A stretch of 64,000 bases of DNA from Mycobacterium sp. PSTR-4-N (lineage in GTDB: Bacteria; Actinomycetota; Actinomycetes; Mycobacteriales; Mycobacteriaceae), in contig NZ_JAKRFN010000003.1 in the NCBI RefSeq assembly GCF_022348085.1, forward strand, positions 186,001 through 250,000. The letters run 5' to 3'. A model generated the notes under the pieces. It was not told where the DNA came from and made no database searches. It saw only the letters and a list, made by a program, of their open reading frames with translations. Within the stretch, counting starts at the first letter, position 1; the number at the start of each line of letters is the position of its first letter. The translations under genes and the position numbers were made by a program. This document shows, one piece after another, positions 1 through 11,394 of the stretch.

Positions 1-260
1 AGCACCCGGTCGCGGGCGAGCTGATCGAGGTCACCCTCTTTGGGGTCCTGGGGCAGGTATCCGATCTCACCGGTGCGGGTGATCGTCCCGGCGTAGGGCT
101 CCCCTTCACCGGCCAGGATGCGCATCGTGGTGGTCTTGCCCGCCCCGTTGCGGCCGACCAGACCGATCCGGTCGCCCGGCTGGACACGCAGAGCCGATCC
201 CTCGATGGCGAGCAGCGTGCGCGCTCCGGCGCGGACCTCGAGGTCCGTTGCGGTGATCAC
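1..260 (-). CDS. ABC-F family ATPase, N-terminal part (window-edge partial)
   Basis: Only the first 86 codons lie in the window; the rest runs off the left edge. The start is GTG at 260. The visible part is the beginning of a first nucleotide-binding domain, with a Walker A motif GRNGAGKTTT and the following GEIGYLPQDP segment typical of ABC-F proteins. These are soluble tandem-ATPase proteins that act on the ribosome rather than in membrane transport. Position next to echA12 and trxB1 matches the Rv1473 ortholog of M. tuberculosis. Whether this member regulates translation or protects against antibiotics cannot be judged from the fragment. Confidence 0.85.
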   Translation of the reverse strand, partial: MITATDLEVRAGARTLLAIEGSALRVQPGDRIGLVGRNGAGKTTTMRILAGEGEPYAGTITRTGEIGYLPQDPKEGDLDQLARDRV

Positions 261-351
261 GCTGAGGCTCCTGAATGTGAATGGGCAGCGTGAGACCGCT
301 GCTGCGATTGCCTCACCAGGCTAATGGCAGCGGCGGTCCTGCCGCCAATCG

Positions 352-1164
352 TTACTTGTCGTCGGTGAAGACGGCCGCGCGGTTCTGCTTGCGCGCCGCG
401 ACGGCTTCCTCGAAGTTGTTGGTCAGCAGCCGGATGTAGAGCTGGCCGAGGCCTTCGGCCTGCATGTGCGCTTCGAGCGATCCGGCGTCGAGTCCGCTCC
501 ACAGGGTGCGTTTGGTGAGTTCGGTGCCGGGCCGGGAGAACGCGGCGATCCGCTCGGCCAGGTCGAAGCAGGTGTCGAGCAGGTCGGCAGGGGCGACCTG
601 CCGGGACACCAGACCGATTCGCTCCGCCTCCTCGGCGGTGACGTCGCGGCCGGTCAGCATGATCTCGAACGCGCGCGACGAGCCGATGGCCCGCGGGAGG
701 AGGTAGCTCAGGCCCAGCTCGCTGGCGGTCAGGCCGTTGTTGATGCCCGCTGCGCGGAAGTAGGCCTCGGTCGAGGCCACGCGGATGTCGGCGGCCAGCG
801 CCAGGCACAGGCCGCCGCCGATCGCTGCGCCGTTGACCGCGGCGATCACGGGTTGGTGCAGCTTGCGCATGCCCAGGATGACGTCGTCGAGCAGCTCCAT
901 CGACCGGAGGCCGAAGCTGGGCCGGGTGAGCCCGTCGACGTGCGGCACCGAACCGGCCGACTTGTGATCGGCACCGGAGGAGAACCCCCGGCCTGCTCCT
1001 GTCAGCACCACGACGCGGACGTCGTTGTCGTGAGTCAGGTCCTCGAGCACCGCCTTCAACGGCACCATGACGTCGAACGCCATCGAGTTCATCCGCTCAG
1101 GCCGGTTCAGGGTGACCAGCGCGACGTGCGGGCGGGGGGTGTCGACGAGAACGAACGGGGGCAC
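352..1164 (-). CDS. echA12: Enoyl-CoA hydratase/isomerase family protein EchA12
   Basis: A 270-residue crotonase-fold protein starting at GTG 1164. The N-terminal half has the fold's CoA-binding landmarks, including the oxyanion segment GRGFSSGADHKS (about residues 58-69) and AIGGGLCLALAADI (about 114-127). The two acidic residues used by classical hydratases appear to be missing: Cys120 replaces the first glutamate in GGGCE and Gly140 replaces the second in QPE. Crotonase chemistry may therefore differ from simple hydration, or the protein may bind acyl-CoA without hydrating it. Order with thioredoxin and ABC-F matches Rv1471-Rv1473. Family assignment is firm; substrate is unknown. Confidence 0.88.
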   Translation of the reverse strand: MPPFVLVDTPRPHVALVTLNRPERMNSMAFDVMVPLKAVLEDLTHDNDVRVVVLTGAGRGFSSGADHKSAGSVPHVDGLTRPSFGLRSMELLDDVILGMRKLHQPVIAAVNGAAIGGGLCLALAADIRVASTEAYFRAAGINNGLTASELGLSYLLPRAIGSSRAFEIMLTGRDVTAEEAERIGLVSRQVAPADLLDTCFDLAERIAAFSRPGTELTKRTLWSGLDAGSLEAHMQAEGLGQLYIRLLTNNFEEAVAARKQNRAAVFTDDK

Positions 1165-1196
1165 GCCAGCAGGCTATCCGGCGCGCTCGGGCCAGG

Positions 1197-1559
1197 TCAG
1201 CCCTGGTTGTCGTCCTGGGCGGCCATCGCCGCGTCGATGTCGAACTCCTTGACCTTCTGGACCAGGTCTTCGAGCGCGGCGGCCGGCAGCGCACCCGCCT
1301 GGTTGAACACCAGCTTGCCCTTCTTGAACGCCATCAGCGTGGGGATCGAGCGAATGTCGGCAGCCGCCGCGAGCTGCTGCTCGGCCTCCGTGTCGACCTT
1401 GGCGTAGACGACGTCGGGATGCTTCTCCGACGACGCCTTGAACGTCGGGGCGAAGGCACGACACGGCCCGCACCAAGACGCCCAGAAATCGACGAGAACG
1501 ATCTCGTTCTCGGTGATGGTGGCGTTGAACTCTTCGGCGGTGATGTCTTTCGTAGCCAT
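1197..1559 (-). CDS. trxB1: Thioredoxin
   Basis: A 120-residue cytosolic thioredoxin starting at ATG 1559. The dithiol active site is WCGPC with Cys30 and Cys33, preceded by VLVDFWAS. The cis-proline loop is present as IRSIPTLMAFKKG. There is no signal peptide, so it should act as a general disulfide reductase in the cytoplasm with thioredoxin reductase. It ends 32 bases before the start of echA12 and is probably co-transcribed with it. The symbol follows the M. tuberculosis Rv1471 position; by function it is an ordinary thioredoxin. Confidence 0.92.
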   Translation of the reverse strand: MATKDITAEEFNATITENEIVLVDFWASWCGPCRAFAPTFKASSEKHPDVVYAKVDTEAEQQLAAAADIRSIPTLMAFKKGKLVFNQAGALPAAALEDLVQKVKEFDIDAAMAAQDDNQG

Positions 1560-1599
1560 GTTGACGTCAACGTCGAGCCGCGGGCCTGTGTTCCCCGCG

Positions 1600-3102
1600 T
1601 CAGAGCTGATACGCCCGGACCCAATCGACCTTCATCTCGGCGTTCATCGGCACCGATGCGCTCGGATCCCCCGTCCACGGGTTGCCGACGGCGACGTTGA
1701 GGATCAGGTAGTGCTCCCACTCGCCGGAGAACGGGGTCCAGTCGCCTCCGCGCGCCTCGTAGTCCGCCTTGGTCACCTGCCCCACCTGCACGCCGTCGAC
1801 CCGCCAGACGATGCGGTCGGCGTACCAGTCCATCCCGTAGGTGTGGAAGCCGGCAGACAGGTCGAGCCCGAGGTCGGCATCGATGTCGTCCATCTTGACG
1901 TCGACGTTCTTGTTGCCCTTGGCCGGGCCGTGGATGTTGCCGGTCCAGGTACGCCGCGAGGCCGGGGTGCCGAATCCGGGGATCTCCATGATGTCGATCT
2001 CGCCCTGGCGTGGCCAGTCGAACTCGTGGCCGGGTTCCAGACCGACCGTCCAGAACGCCGGCAGCAGACCCTGATCGGGCGGCACCTGGATGCGTGCCTC
2101 GACCCGGGTGCCGACGCCGATCGACTGCTTGCCGTAGGTGACCACGCGCGCCGAGGTGTAGTTGTAGGGGGCGCCGAGGCCGTCCGGCGCCTTCTCCCGA
2201 CGCACCTGGATGACGAGGTTCCCGTCGCCGTCGACGGTGATGTTGTCGCCGTCGGTGTAGTACTGGTTCTCCCCGGCCGACTGCCCCCACCGCCCGGTCT
2301 GCGAGCCCCAGTATTTGAGCGCCTCCTCCCGGCTGCTGAAGTTCGTCTCCCACAACAGTTTCGGATCGGAGGAGCCGGGCTGCGCAGGGGGCTGGCTGTT
2401 GAGCACATCGCGGTAGATGTCCTGGCGGCGCACCAGCCAGCGCTGGGCCTTGGCCGCCGACACCGGGATGTCGAGCCAGTCCGTGCCCATCCGCCGACTG
2501 CGAATGCCCATCGAATAGAGCGAGTCGACGATCATCGAGCCGATGGTGACCCGGGTGCTGGTCGCCGCGGCCAGCAGCGTGGCGTCGGGGGTGGCGCTGC
2601 TCGGGGCCACCGCCGAGGTGCGGGCCGACGTGAGCGCGGCCGGGGCGACGCTGACCCTGCTCGTTTCCGGGGCCGGTTCTCGAGCCGGCGACGTCACGGT
2701 GCGCGCCGGGCGCGCCGTCTCGAGCGTCGCCGCACGCTCGGCGCGGCGGCCGCGGTCGCGCCGGTGCGGGCGGCTGTCCTCCGCCGCCGTCTCGTCGGTG
2801 TCGGCGCGCGGGCGGATGACACGGCGCTGGTGCGTATCGGTGCTGCGTTCCTCGGATTCCCTGACCTGCCTCCGCGGGGACAGGCGCGACGGTCTGCTCA
2901 CCACACCCGCTGACGTCGCGTCGGGCGCCGAGACCGAGTGCGGAGTCGCCGAGCCCGCATCGTCGGGGGCTGCGATGGCGGTGCCCGCCCCCGCCACCCC
3001 CGCCGCCAGCAGACCGGCCGCGACGATGCCGCCGGCCAGAATGTGTTTGCCGCTGAGGGCTGACGTACCTGAACGCTGGGTGGATTGCATCACCGAATCC
3101 AT
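1600..3102 (-). CDS. Secreted family 16 glycoside hydrolase (beta-glucanase-like)
   Basis: A 500-residue protein from ATG 3102. Residues 20-45 form a hydrophobic segment ending AIAA, a plausible Sec signal peptide. Residues about 50-175 are a disordered Arg/Ser/Ala/Pro-rich linker. The C-terminal 250 residues are a GH16 jelly-roll domain with the catalytic signature GEIDIMEIPG, giving Glu368 as nucleophile, Asp370, and Glu373 as acid/base. GH16 enzymes hydrolyse beta-1,3 or beta-1,3/1,4 glucans. The frame stays open to GTG 3147, but TACGGT at 3146-3151 (minus strand) could be the -10 box, favouring the ATG. The ribosome-binding site is weak and the exact substrate is unknown. Confidence 0.88.
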   Translation of the reverse strand: MDSVMQSTQRSGTSALSGKHILAGGIVAAGLLAAGVAGAGTAIAAPDDAGSATPHSVSAPDATSAGVVSRPSRLSPRRQVRESEERSTDTHQRRVIRPRADTDETAAEDSRPHRRDRGRRAERAATLETARPARTVTSPAREPAPETSRVSVAPAALTSARTSAVAPSSATPDATLLAAATSTRVTIGSMIVDSLYSMGIRSRRMGTDWLDIPVSAAKAQRWLVRRQDIYRDVLNSQPPAQPGSSDPKLLWETNFSSREEALKYWGSQTGRWGQSAGENQYYTDGDNITVDGDGNLVIQVRREKAPDGLGAPYNYTSARVVTYGKQSIGVGTRVEARIQVPPDQGLLPAFWTVGLEPGHEFDWPRQGEIDIMEIPGFGTPASRRTWTGNIHGPAKGNKNVDVKMDDIDADLGLDLSAGFHTYGMDWYADRIVWRVDGVQVGQVTKADYEARGGDWTPFSGEWEHYLILNVAVGNPWTGDPSASVPMNAEMKVDWVRAYQL

Positions 3103-3147
3103 TTCTCTTGCCGAGACATTTAACGAAAGGCGAAGCAAACTGAACAC

Positions 3148-3537
3148 CGTAGATCAGTAATCGGTGCCGAACGACAGTTACGTGATATCTGCAGTTCAGA
3201 GCGTCGTGATCACCGAAGTCCGGATGCTCAGCAAACGTTATACACACTGGGAGCGGATGTTCGGCGCTTTCTCGACAATTTCTTCCCCGGCCTCGGATCG
3301 TCATATTCGACACGCACCGGGCATTCGCTCAAATGCATTTGCAGCGCACCGGAGACGATTCGCTGACCCTCAACCGCTCGACGGATTGCCGTGGTCGGCG
3401 CGTCGCCGCTGCGGAACCCGCCGTAACCGCATCGACGGCGGCAAGAACACCGGTAACCGCGCCTGACCATGGCTGCCGTCAGGCCCCGGCCAGCGACGCA
3501 CCCTGCTCAGAGCACGGCCGGCGCCGCCGTCATGTCC
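3148..3537. other. Intergenic stretch, relatively AT-rich
   Basis: About 390 bases between the GH16 gene start and the stop of the flavoprotein gene. It is visibly richer in A and T than the surrounding coding DNA, especially 3100-3330. No open frame here shows codon use like the neighbours. The right half is the downstream flank of the flavoprotein gene. The left half must carry the GH16 promoter, for which TACGGT at 3146-3151 on the minus strand is the best -10 candidate. I see no RNA gene or clear terminator. Confidence 0.6.
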
Positions 3538-4254
3538 TCAGCGGTACTCGGGATTGACGAAGTCGTACCGGCAACCGGCATCCCACCCCGAACGGATGTT
3601 GCCGTGGGCGGGCACCCCGCCGGCCGACTTCAGCAATCGGGCGAGGTGCATCAGGTTCCACGTCATGAACGTCGTGTTGCGGTTCGTGAAGTCGTTCTCG
3701 GGCCCACCGGAACCGGGATCGAGATACGACGGTCCCGGACCCGCTTCGCCTATCCAGCCGGCATCGGCCTGCGGAGGAATGGTGTAACCGATGTGTTGCA
3801 GCGTGTAGAGAACGTTCTGGGCGCAGTGTTTGACGCCGTCCTCGTTACCGGTGATCAGGCATCCGCCGACACGGCCGTAGAAGAGGTACTGACCGGCATC
3901 GTTGAGCAGATGCGAGCCGCCGTAGAGCCGCTCGTGCACCCTTTTCATCACGGAGCTGTTGTCGCCCAACCAGATCGGACCTGCCAGCACCAAGATGTCG
4001 GCGGCGAGCACCTTCTCGAAGATCGCCGGCCAGTCGTCCGTGGCCCAGCCGTGCTCCCGCATGTCGGGCCAGACGCCGGTCGCGATGTCATGATCCACGG
4101 CCCGCACGACGTCGACCGCGACGCCGTGGCCGGCCATGATGGCGGTGCTGATCCGGATCAGGCCGTCGGTGTTGCTCACCTCCGGGGACCGCTTGAGCGT
4201 GCAGTTGATGAACAGCGCGCGTAGGGCACTGAAATCGGGGTCGATGTCGGCCAT
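3538..4254 (-). CDS. Flavodoxin-fold NAD(P)H-dependent FMN reductase-like protein
   Basis: A 238-residue protein starting at ATG 4254, preceded by AGGAG seven bases upstream. The first beta strand and FMN phosphate loop are visible as LFINCTLKRSPEVSNTDG, and the second flavin loop as LAGPIWLGDNSS (about residues 95-106). The later VGGCLITGNEDG segment also fits flavodoxin-like reductases. It should bind FMN and reduce a quinone, azo compound or similar substrate with NAD(P)H in the cytosol. It stands alone, divergent from the HAD gene, so context gives no substrate. Confidence 0.8.
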   Translation of the reverse strand: MADIDPDFSALRALFINCTLKRSPEVSNTDGLIRISTAIMAGHGVAVDVVRAVDHDIATGVWPDMREHGWATDDWPAIFEKVLAADILVLAGPIWLGDNSSVMKRVHERLYGGSHLLNDAGQYLFYGRVGGCLITGNEDGVKHCAQNVLYTLQHIGYTIPPQADAGWIGEAGPGPSYLDPGSGGPENDFTNRNTTFMTWNLMHLARLLKSAGGVPAHGNIRSGWDAGCRYDFVNPEYR

Positions 4255-4347
4255 CGTGCGCTCCTGCCGTCGAATGAGGGTGTCGATGTGCAGTGCGCCG
4301 CGCGCACCTGCGCGTTACATGCCGCGGACAACGGCTATGGGCAGATG

Positions 4348-5025
4348 ATGAGACCCGTGCCCTCTCCCCCTGTGCTGATCTTCGACGTCAACGAGACGCT
4401 GCTCGACATCGAGACGCTGGCGCCCGCATTCGAGGACATCTTCGGCGACCGGCGGGTACTGCGGGAGTGGTTCGCGCAGTTGATCCTCTATTCGATGACG
4501 GCGAGTCTCGCCGGCGGCTACACCGACTTCTTCGGGCTCGCCCGCGGGGTCCTGCAGATGGTCGGTGACACCCACGGTGTCCCGATCGCCGACGACGACT
4601 TTCAGCACGTCGCCGAAGCACTGCGTTCGATGCCCGCCCACCCCGACGTCGCCGACGGCCTCGCCGAGCTGCGCGGCCGCGGCCACCGGCTCGTCACGCT
4701 GACGAATTCGCCGCCGGTCAGCGGTGCGCCGACCCCGCTGGAGCGGGCGGGTCTGGGCGACTACATCGAGCGGCAATTCAGTGTCGACACGTACCGGGTG
4801 TTCAAACCGGCCACCCGGCTCTACCAGCACGTGGCGCAGGACCTCGGCGTCGCACCCACCGATTGCATGCTGGTCGCCGCACACGTCTGGGACACGATCG
4901 GCGCCCAGAGCGCCGGGATGTCGGGGGCGTTTGTGGCCCGGCCGGGCAACGCGGTCGTTCCGACCCTGCCGCTACCGACGGTCGTCGCCGGCGACCTCCT
5001 CGAGCTGGCTCGCCTGCTCGAGTGA
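4348..5025 (+). CDS. Haloacid dehalogenase type II-like HAD hydrolase
   Basis: About 225 residues. ATG is present at both 4345 and 4348, and the ribosome-binding site does not separate them. HAD motif I is FDVNETLLD, with the first Asp as predicted nucleophile. Motif II is VTLTNSPP. The lysine of motif III is in FKPATRLYQ. A late MLVAAHVWDTIGAQ segment supplies the motif IV region. This matches the L-2-haloacid dehalogenase branch (about 220-240 residues), although many members act on phosphates or other small acids. It converges with sufT; the two stop codons are directly adjacent. Confidence 0.85.
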   Translation: MRPVPSPPVLIFDVNETLLDIETLAPAFEDIFGDRRVLREWFAQLILYSMTASLAGGYTDFFGLARGVLQMVGDTHGVPIADDDFQHVAEALRSMPAHPDVADGLAELRGRGHRLVTLTNSPPVSGAPTPLERAGLGDYIERQFSVDTYRVFKPATRLYQHVAQDLGVAPTDCMLVAAHVWDTIGAQSAGMSGAFVARPGNAVVPTLPLPTVVAGDLLELARLLE

Positions 5026-5366
5026 TCAGACGGTGAAGCCCAGGGCGCGCAGCTGCTCGCGGCCGTCCTCGGTGATCTTGTCCGGGCCCCACGGCGGGTT
5101 CCACACCCAGTTGATGCGCAACTCGTTGACCAGTCCGGCGCCCACGAGGGCAGTGCGGGACTGGTCTTCGATCACGTCGGTCAGGGGGCACGCCGCCGAG
5201 GTCAGCGTCATGTCGATCAGCGCGACGTCACCCTGCTCGCCCTTCTCGACGTTGACGCCGTAGACCAACCCGAGGTCCACGACGTTGATGCCGAGCTCGG
5301 GGTCGACGACGTCACGCATCGCCTCCTCGATGTCGGCGAGTTGTTCTTCGGTCGGTGCGGTCTCAC

Positions 5367-5370
<4 letters not shown>
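5026..5370 (-). CDS. sufT: SufT-like metal-sulfur cluster assembly factor (MIP18/DUF59 family)
   Basis: A 114-residue protein starting at ATG 5370. It consists of a single DUF59 domain with VVDPELGINVVDLGLVYGV near the N terminus and the conserved cysteine in TSAACPLTD. The Trp-rich NWVWNPPWGPDKI stretch near the C terminus is typical of SUF-linked members. Such proteins help deliver or mature Fe-S clusters on client enzymes. It is the last gene of the SUF operon and overlaps the sufU stop in an ATGA junction. It corresponds to Rv1466. Confidence 0.9.
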
Positions 5371-7896
<2,526 letters not shown>

Positions 7897-7898
7897 GG

Positions 7899-9080
7899 TC
7901 AACTCTTCTCGGTAATCGCTAGTTCGCGTTCGATGGCGTCGGTCAGGCGCTCCCGGACGGCGGGGACGGAGATCTTGGCGATGATCTCGCCGAAGAAGCC
8001 GCGGACCACCAGACGGCGGGCCTGCTCCTCCGGGATGCCGCGGGCGCGCAGATAGAACAGCTGCTCGTCGTCGAATCGGCCGGTGGCGCTCGCATGGCCG
8101 GCGCCGACGATCTCGCCGGTCTCGATCTCCAGGTTGGGCACCGAGTCGGCGCGCGCGCCGTCGGTGAGCACCAGGTTCCGGTTCACCTCGAAGGTGTCGG
8201 TGCCGGTGGCTTCGGCGCGGATCAGCACATCGCCCACCCAGACGGTGTGGGTGTCGGGTCGCCGCGAGGCCGGATCTCCTTGCAGCGCACCCTTGTACGT
8301 CACGTTGGAGCGGCAGTTCGGTTGTGCGTGGTCGACCAGCAGCCGGGACTCGAAGTGCTGACCGTCGTCGGCGAAGTAGAGGCCGAGCAGTTCGGCGTCC
8401 CCGCCCGGCGCGGTGTAGCGCACCCGGCCCGTCAACCGGACCACGTCGCCGCCGAGCGTGACGGCCGCGTGGCGCAACACCGCGTCCCGGCCCAACGTCG
8501 CGTGATGCATGCTGACGTGCACCGCGTCGTCGGCCCAGTCGGCGATGGACACCACACGCAGTGTCGCACCGTCACCGACCACGAATTCGATGTTGTCGGC
8601 GTAGGTTCCGCTGCCGCGGTGGTCGAGCACGACGACCGCTTCGGCCAACTCACCGACGCGGATCTGGATGTGCCCGTAGGCGGTCGCCCCCTCGCCGGGA
8701 CCGGTGATCGTCACCTCGATCGGGTCGGGAACGACGGCCTGGGCGGGCACCTCGATCAGCGTGGCCGCGCCGAATGCCGAATAGGCTTGGGCGGCAACCC
8801 GATCGGCGGGAACGCCGGCGTCGCCCAGGCGATCGTCGGTGCGGGACACCTTCTCGACCCGCACGACATCGGCACCGGCCACCTCGACGGTGGCCTCCGC
8901 GGTGGCGACCGCCGAGCCGTCGTGCAGACCGCGAAGCCGCTTGAGCGGGGTGAAACGCCAGATCTCGTCACGGCCGCCGGGCACCTCGAAGGCGTCGACG
9001 TCGAACGAGGTGAACAGCTCGCCTTTGTTGGCACCCTCGAGGGCTGCCGTCACATTCGTCGTCACATCAGACTCTGCCAC
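7899..9080 (-). CDS. sufD: Fe-S cluster assembly scaffold subunit SufD
   Basis: About 393 residues from GTG 9080, which shares one base with the TAG stop of sufB; GTG 9065 is an alternative. The C-terminal half carries the SufB/SufD beta-helix core, including LYFADDGQHFESRLLVDH and the conserved DEQLFYLRARGIPEEQARRL segment. SufD pairs with SufB and SufC as the cluster scaffold complex. Length is normal for the family. Confidence 0.93.
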   Translation of the reverse strand: MAESDVTTNVTAALEGANKGELFTSFDVDAFEVPGGRDEIWRFTPLKRLRGLHDGSAVATAEATVEVAGADVVRVEKVSRTDDRLGDAGVPADRVAAQAYSAFGAATLIEVPAQAVVPDPIEVTITGPGEGATAYGHIQIRVGELAEAVVVLDHRGSGTYADNIEFVVGDGATLRVVSIADWADDAVHVSMHHATLGRDAVLRHAAVTLGGDVVRLTGRVRYTAPGGDAELLGLYFADDGQHFESRLLVDHAQPNCRSNVTYKGALQGDPASRRPDTHTVWVGDVLIRAEATGTDTFEVNRNLVLTDGARADSVPNLEIETGEIVGAGHASATGRFDDEQLFYLRARGIPEEQARRLVVRGFFGEIIAKISVPAVRERLTDAIERELAITEKS

Positions 9081-10519
9081 TAGCCGACCGCGCCTTCCAT
9101 CTGCAACTCGATCAGCCGGTTGAGCTCCAGCGCGTACTCCATCGGGAGCTCCTTGGCGATCGGCTCGACGAAACCGCGGACCACCATCGCCATCGCCTCG
9201 TCCTCGGTCAGGCCGCGGCTCATCAGGTAGAACATCTGATCCTCGCTGACCTTCGACACGGTGGCCTCGTGGCCCATCGTGACGTCGTCCTCGCGGATGT
9301 CGACGTAGGGATAGGTGTCGGAACGGCTGATCGTATCCACCAGCAGCGCATCGCATTTCACGCTCGAACGCGATCCGTGGGCACCCTTGTTGACCTGCAC
9401 CAGGCCGCGATACGACGCGCGGCCACCGCCGCGGGCGACGGACTTGGACACGATGTTGGACGACGTGTTCGGCGCCAGGTGCAGCATCTTGGCGCCGGTG
9501 TCCTGGTGCTGTCCCTCGCCGGCGAACGCGACGGAGAGGACCTCGCCCTTGGCGTGCTCACCGGTCATCCACACCGCCGGGTACTTCATGGTGACCTTAG
9601 AGCCGATGTTGCCGTCGACCCACTCCATCGTGGCACCGGCCTCGGCGCGGGCCCGCTTGGTGACCAGGTTGAACACGTTGTTCGACCAGTTCTGGATGGT
9701 CGTGTACCGGCACCGCCCGCCGGGCTTGACGACGATCTCGACGACCGCGCTGTGCAGCGAGTCGCTCTTGTAGATCGGCGCCGTGCAGCCTTCGACGTAG
9801 TGCACGTAGGCGTCCTCGTCGACGATGATCAGCGTCCGCTCGAACTGACCCATGTTCTCGGTGTTGATCCGGAAGTAGGCCTGCAGCGGGATGTCGACGT
9901 GCACGCCCTTGGGGACGTAGATGAACGACCCGCCGGACCACACCGCGGTGTTGAGCGCGGAGAACTTGTTGTCCCCGGCCGGGATCACGGTGCCGAAGTA
10001 CTCCCGGAACAGTTCGGGATGCTCGCGCAGACCGGAATCGGTGTCGAGGAAGATGACGCCCTGGGCCTCGAGGTCTTCGCGGATGGAGTGGTAGACGACC
10101 TCCGACTCGTACTGGGCGGCCACGCCCGAGACCAGGCGCTGCTTCTCGGCTTCGGGGATGCCGAGCTTGTCGTAGGTGTTCTTGATGTCCGCGGGCAGAT
10201 CGTCCCAGGTGGCGGCCTGCTTCTCGCTGGAGCGCACGAAGTACTTGATGTTGTCGAAGTCGATGCCCTCGAGGTTGGACCCCCAGTTCGGCATCGGCTT
10301 CTTGTCGAAGGTGCGCAGCGCCTTCAGGCGGATGTCGAGCATCCACTCGGGCTCGCTCTTCTTCGCCGAGATGTCGCGCACCACCGCCTCGGACAGGCCG
10401 CGCTGTGCGCTGGCACCGGCGACGTCGGAGTCGGCCCAGCCGTACCCGTACTTGCCCAGGGAGGCGATGGTCTCCTCCTGGGTCAGCGTTTCGGGCTTGA
10501 CCTCAGGTGTGAGTGTCAT
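9080..10519 (-). CDS. sufB: Fe-S cluster assembly scaffold SufB (intein-free)
   Basis: A 479-residue SufB starting at ATG 10519, with AAAGGAG ten bases upstream, overlapping the sufR stop as ATGA. Core motifs include [35 protein letters not shown] and [12 protein letters not shown]. SufB is the main scaffold on which clusters assemble in the SufBCD complex. The M. tuberculosis ortholog Rv1461 is interrupted by a protein-splicing intein. This copy has the plain extein length and reads straight through the VEGC region where that intein is remembered to sit. Confidence 0.96.
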   Translation of the reverse strand: MTLTPEVKPETLTQEETIASLGKYGYGWADSDVAGASAQRGLSEAVVRDISAKKSEPEWMLDIRLKALRTFDKKPMPNWGSNLEGIDFDNIKYFVRSSEKQAATWDDLPADIKNTYDKLGIPEAEKQRLVSGVAAQYESEVVYHSIREDLEAQGVIFLDTDSGLREHPELFREYFGTVIPAGDNKFSALNTAVWSGGSFIYVPKGVHVDIPLQAYFRINTENMGQFERTLIIVDEDAYVHYVEGCTAPIYKSDSLHSAVVEIVVKPGGRCRYTTIQNWSNNVFNLVTKRARAEAGATMEWVDGNIGSKVTMKYPAVWMTGEHAKGEVLSVAFAGEGQHQDTGAKMLHLAPNTSSNIVSKSVARGGGRASYRGLVQVNKGAHGSRSSVKCDALLVDTISRSDTYPYVDIREDDVTMGHEATVSKVSEDQMFYLMSRGLTEDEAMAMVVRGFVEPIAKELPMEYALELNRLIELQMEGAVG

Positions 10520-11247
10520 TGCGACACACTCCTTTTGCTAGCTGACGGGCTCCGGCGCGGGCTGTGCGCCGGAACGTGGGTGGTGCAGGCACAATCCCCG
10601 TTGACGATCGTGGCGAGCCGCTGGACGTGAGTACCCAGTACCTCGGACATCGCCTGCTGTTCGGCCTCGCAGAGTTCGGGGAACTCCTCGGCGACGTGGG
10701 ACACCGGGCAGTGGTGCTGGCAGATCTGCACCCCGCCCAGCGGACCGCGCACCTGCGTGGTCGTCGTGGCGTAGCCGGCCCGGCTCAGCGCGTCGGCGAC
10801 GCGCTCTGCGGCGGCCTCGACGTCCTCGGCGCGCTCGGACGCCGCGGGCGCGACGCCGGACAGGATCGTGTCGATGCGCCGCCGGGCGAACGTGTGCACC
10901 GCGTCGTCCCCGCCGATCTCGCGCAGCGCCCGCATGGCCGCCGACGCCAGATCGTCGTAGGTGTGCTCGAGTTTCGCGCGTCCGGCGGCGGTGAGCTGGT
11001 AGCGCTTGGCGGGCCGGCCGCGGCCTTCCTGCTGCCAGGCGGCAGCGGACTTGGCCTGCGCGTCGCCCGCCTCGATCAGTGCGTCGAGATGTCGGCGCAC
11101 CCCGGCCGCCGAAAGGCCGAGTCGCTCGCCGATGCTGCTTGCCGTCGTCGAACCGGACTCCAGCAGCAGACGCACGATCGCCGTCCTGGTGTCACCGTCG
11201 GCAGCCGAGGGTGACACCGACAGCGCCGGGGCCCCCTCAGTCGGCAC
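10516..11247 (-). CDS. sufR: SUF operon repressor SufR (Fe-S sensing HTH regulator)
   Basis: A 243-residue regulator. The N terminus is a winged helix ([19 protein letters not shown], then [13 protein letters not shown]). C-terminal cysteines follow CX3C-X12-C-X27-C (Cys176, Cys180, Cys193, Cys221), the cluster-ligand spacing I recall for mycobacterial SufR. GTG 11247 is chosen because GGAGGG lies eight bases upstream, the protein then aligns in length with M. tuberculosis SufR, and the operator at 11271-11285 stays outside the gene. GTG 11274 is an alternative leaderless start inside the operator. It should repress its own operon when its cluster is intact. Confidence 0.9.
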   Translation of the reverse strand: MPTEGAPALSVSPSAADGDTRTAIVRLLLESGSTTASSIGERLGLSAAGVRRHLDALIEAGDAQAKSAAAWQQEGRGRPAKRYQLTAAGRAKLEHTYDDLASAAMRALREIGGDDAVHTFARRRIDTILSGVAPAASERAEDVEAAAERVADALSRAGYATTTTQVRGPLGGVQICQHHCPVSHVAEEFPELCEAEQQAMSEVLGTHVQRLATIVNGDCACTTHVPAHSPRRSPSASKRSVSQ

Positions 11248-11270
11248 GACAGTGCCCTCCGGACGGAATT

Positions 11271-11285
11271 TCACAACACCAGTGT
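11271..11285 (-). promoter_or_regulatory. SufR operator in front of the suf operon
   Basis: Read on the minus strand this is ACACTGGTGTTGTGA, an exact match to the ACACT-N5-TGTGA inverted repeat I recall as the SufR site upstream of Rv1460. It lies 24 bases before the chosen sufR GTG and overlaps a -10-like CACACT at 11281-11286. Binding would block transcription of the whole sufR-B-D-C-S-U-T operon. Confidence 0.75.
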
Positions 11286-11382
11286 GACGCAATTGCCAGA
11301 CCGGGTCCACCAAGGCCACCCTTAGCGACGTCGTCATACTTCTCACACCGTCTGGGCGGCCGAACCGGGAATAGCCGCCCGC

Positions 11383-11388
11383 TACGCT
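11383..11388 (+). promoter_or_regulatory. -10 element for leaderless mptB transcript
   Basis: TACGCT fits the mycobacterial SigA consensus TANNNT and lies six bases before GTG 11395. Transcription would start at or very near the start codon, giving a leaderless mRNA. No clear -35 is seen. Confidence 0.55.
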
Positions 11389-11394
11389 GCCTGA

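Noticed and set aside
3164-3466. A 100-codon plus-strand frame in the AT-rich gap
   Set aside because: No ribosome-binding site, codon use unlike neighbours and no recognisable domain.
9080-10519. Intein within sufB
   Set aside because: The gene has normal extein length and no intein splicing blocks.
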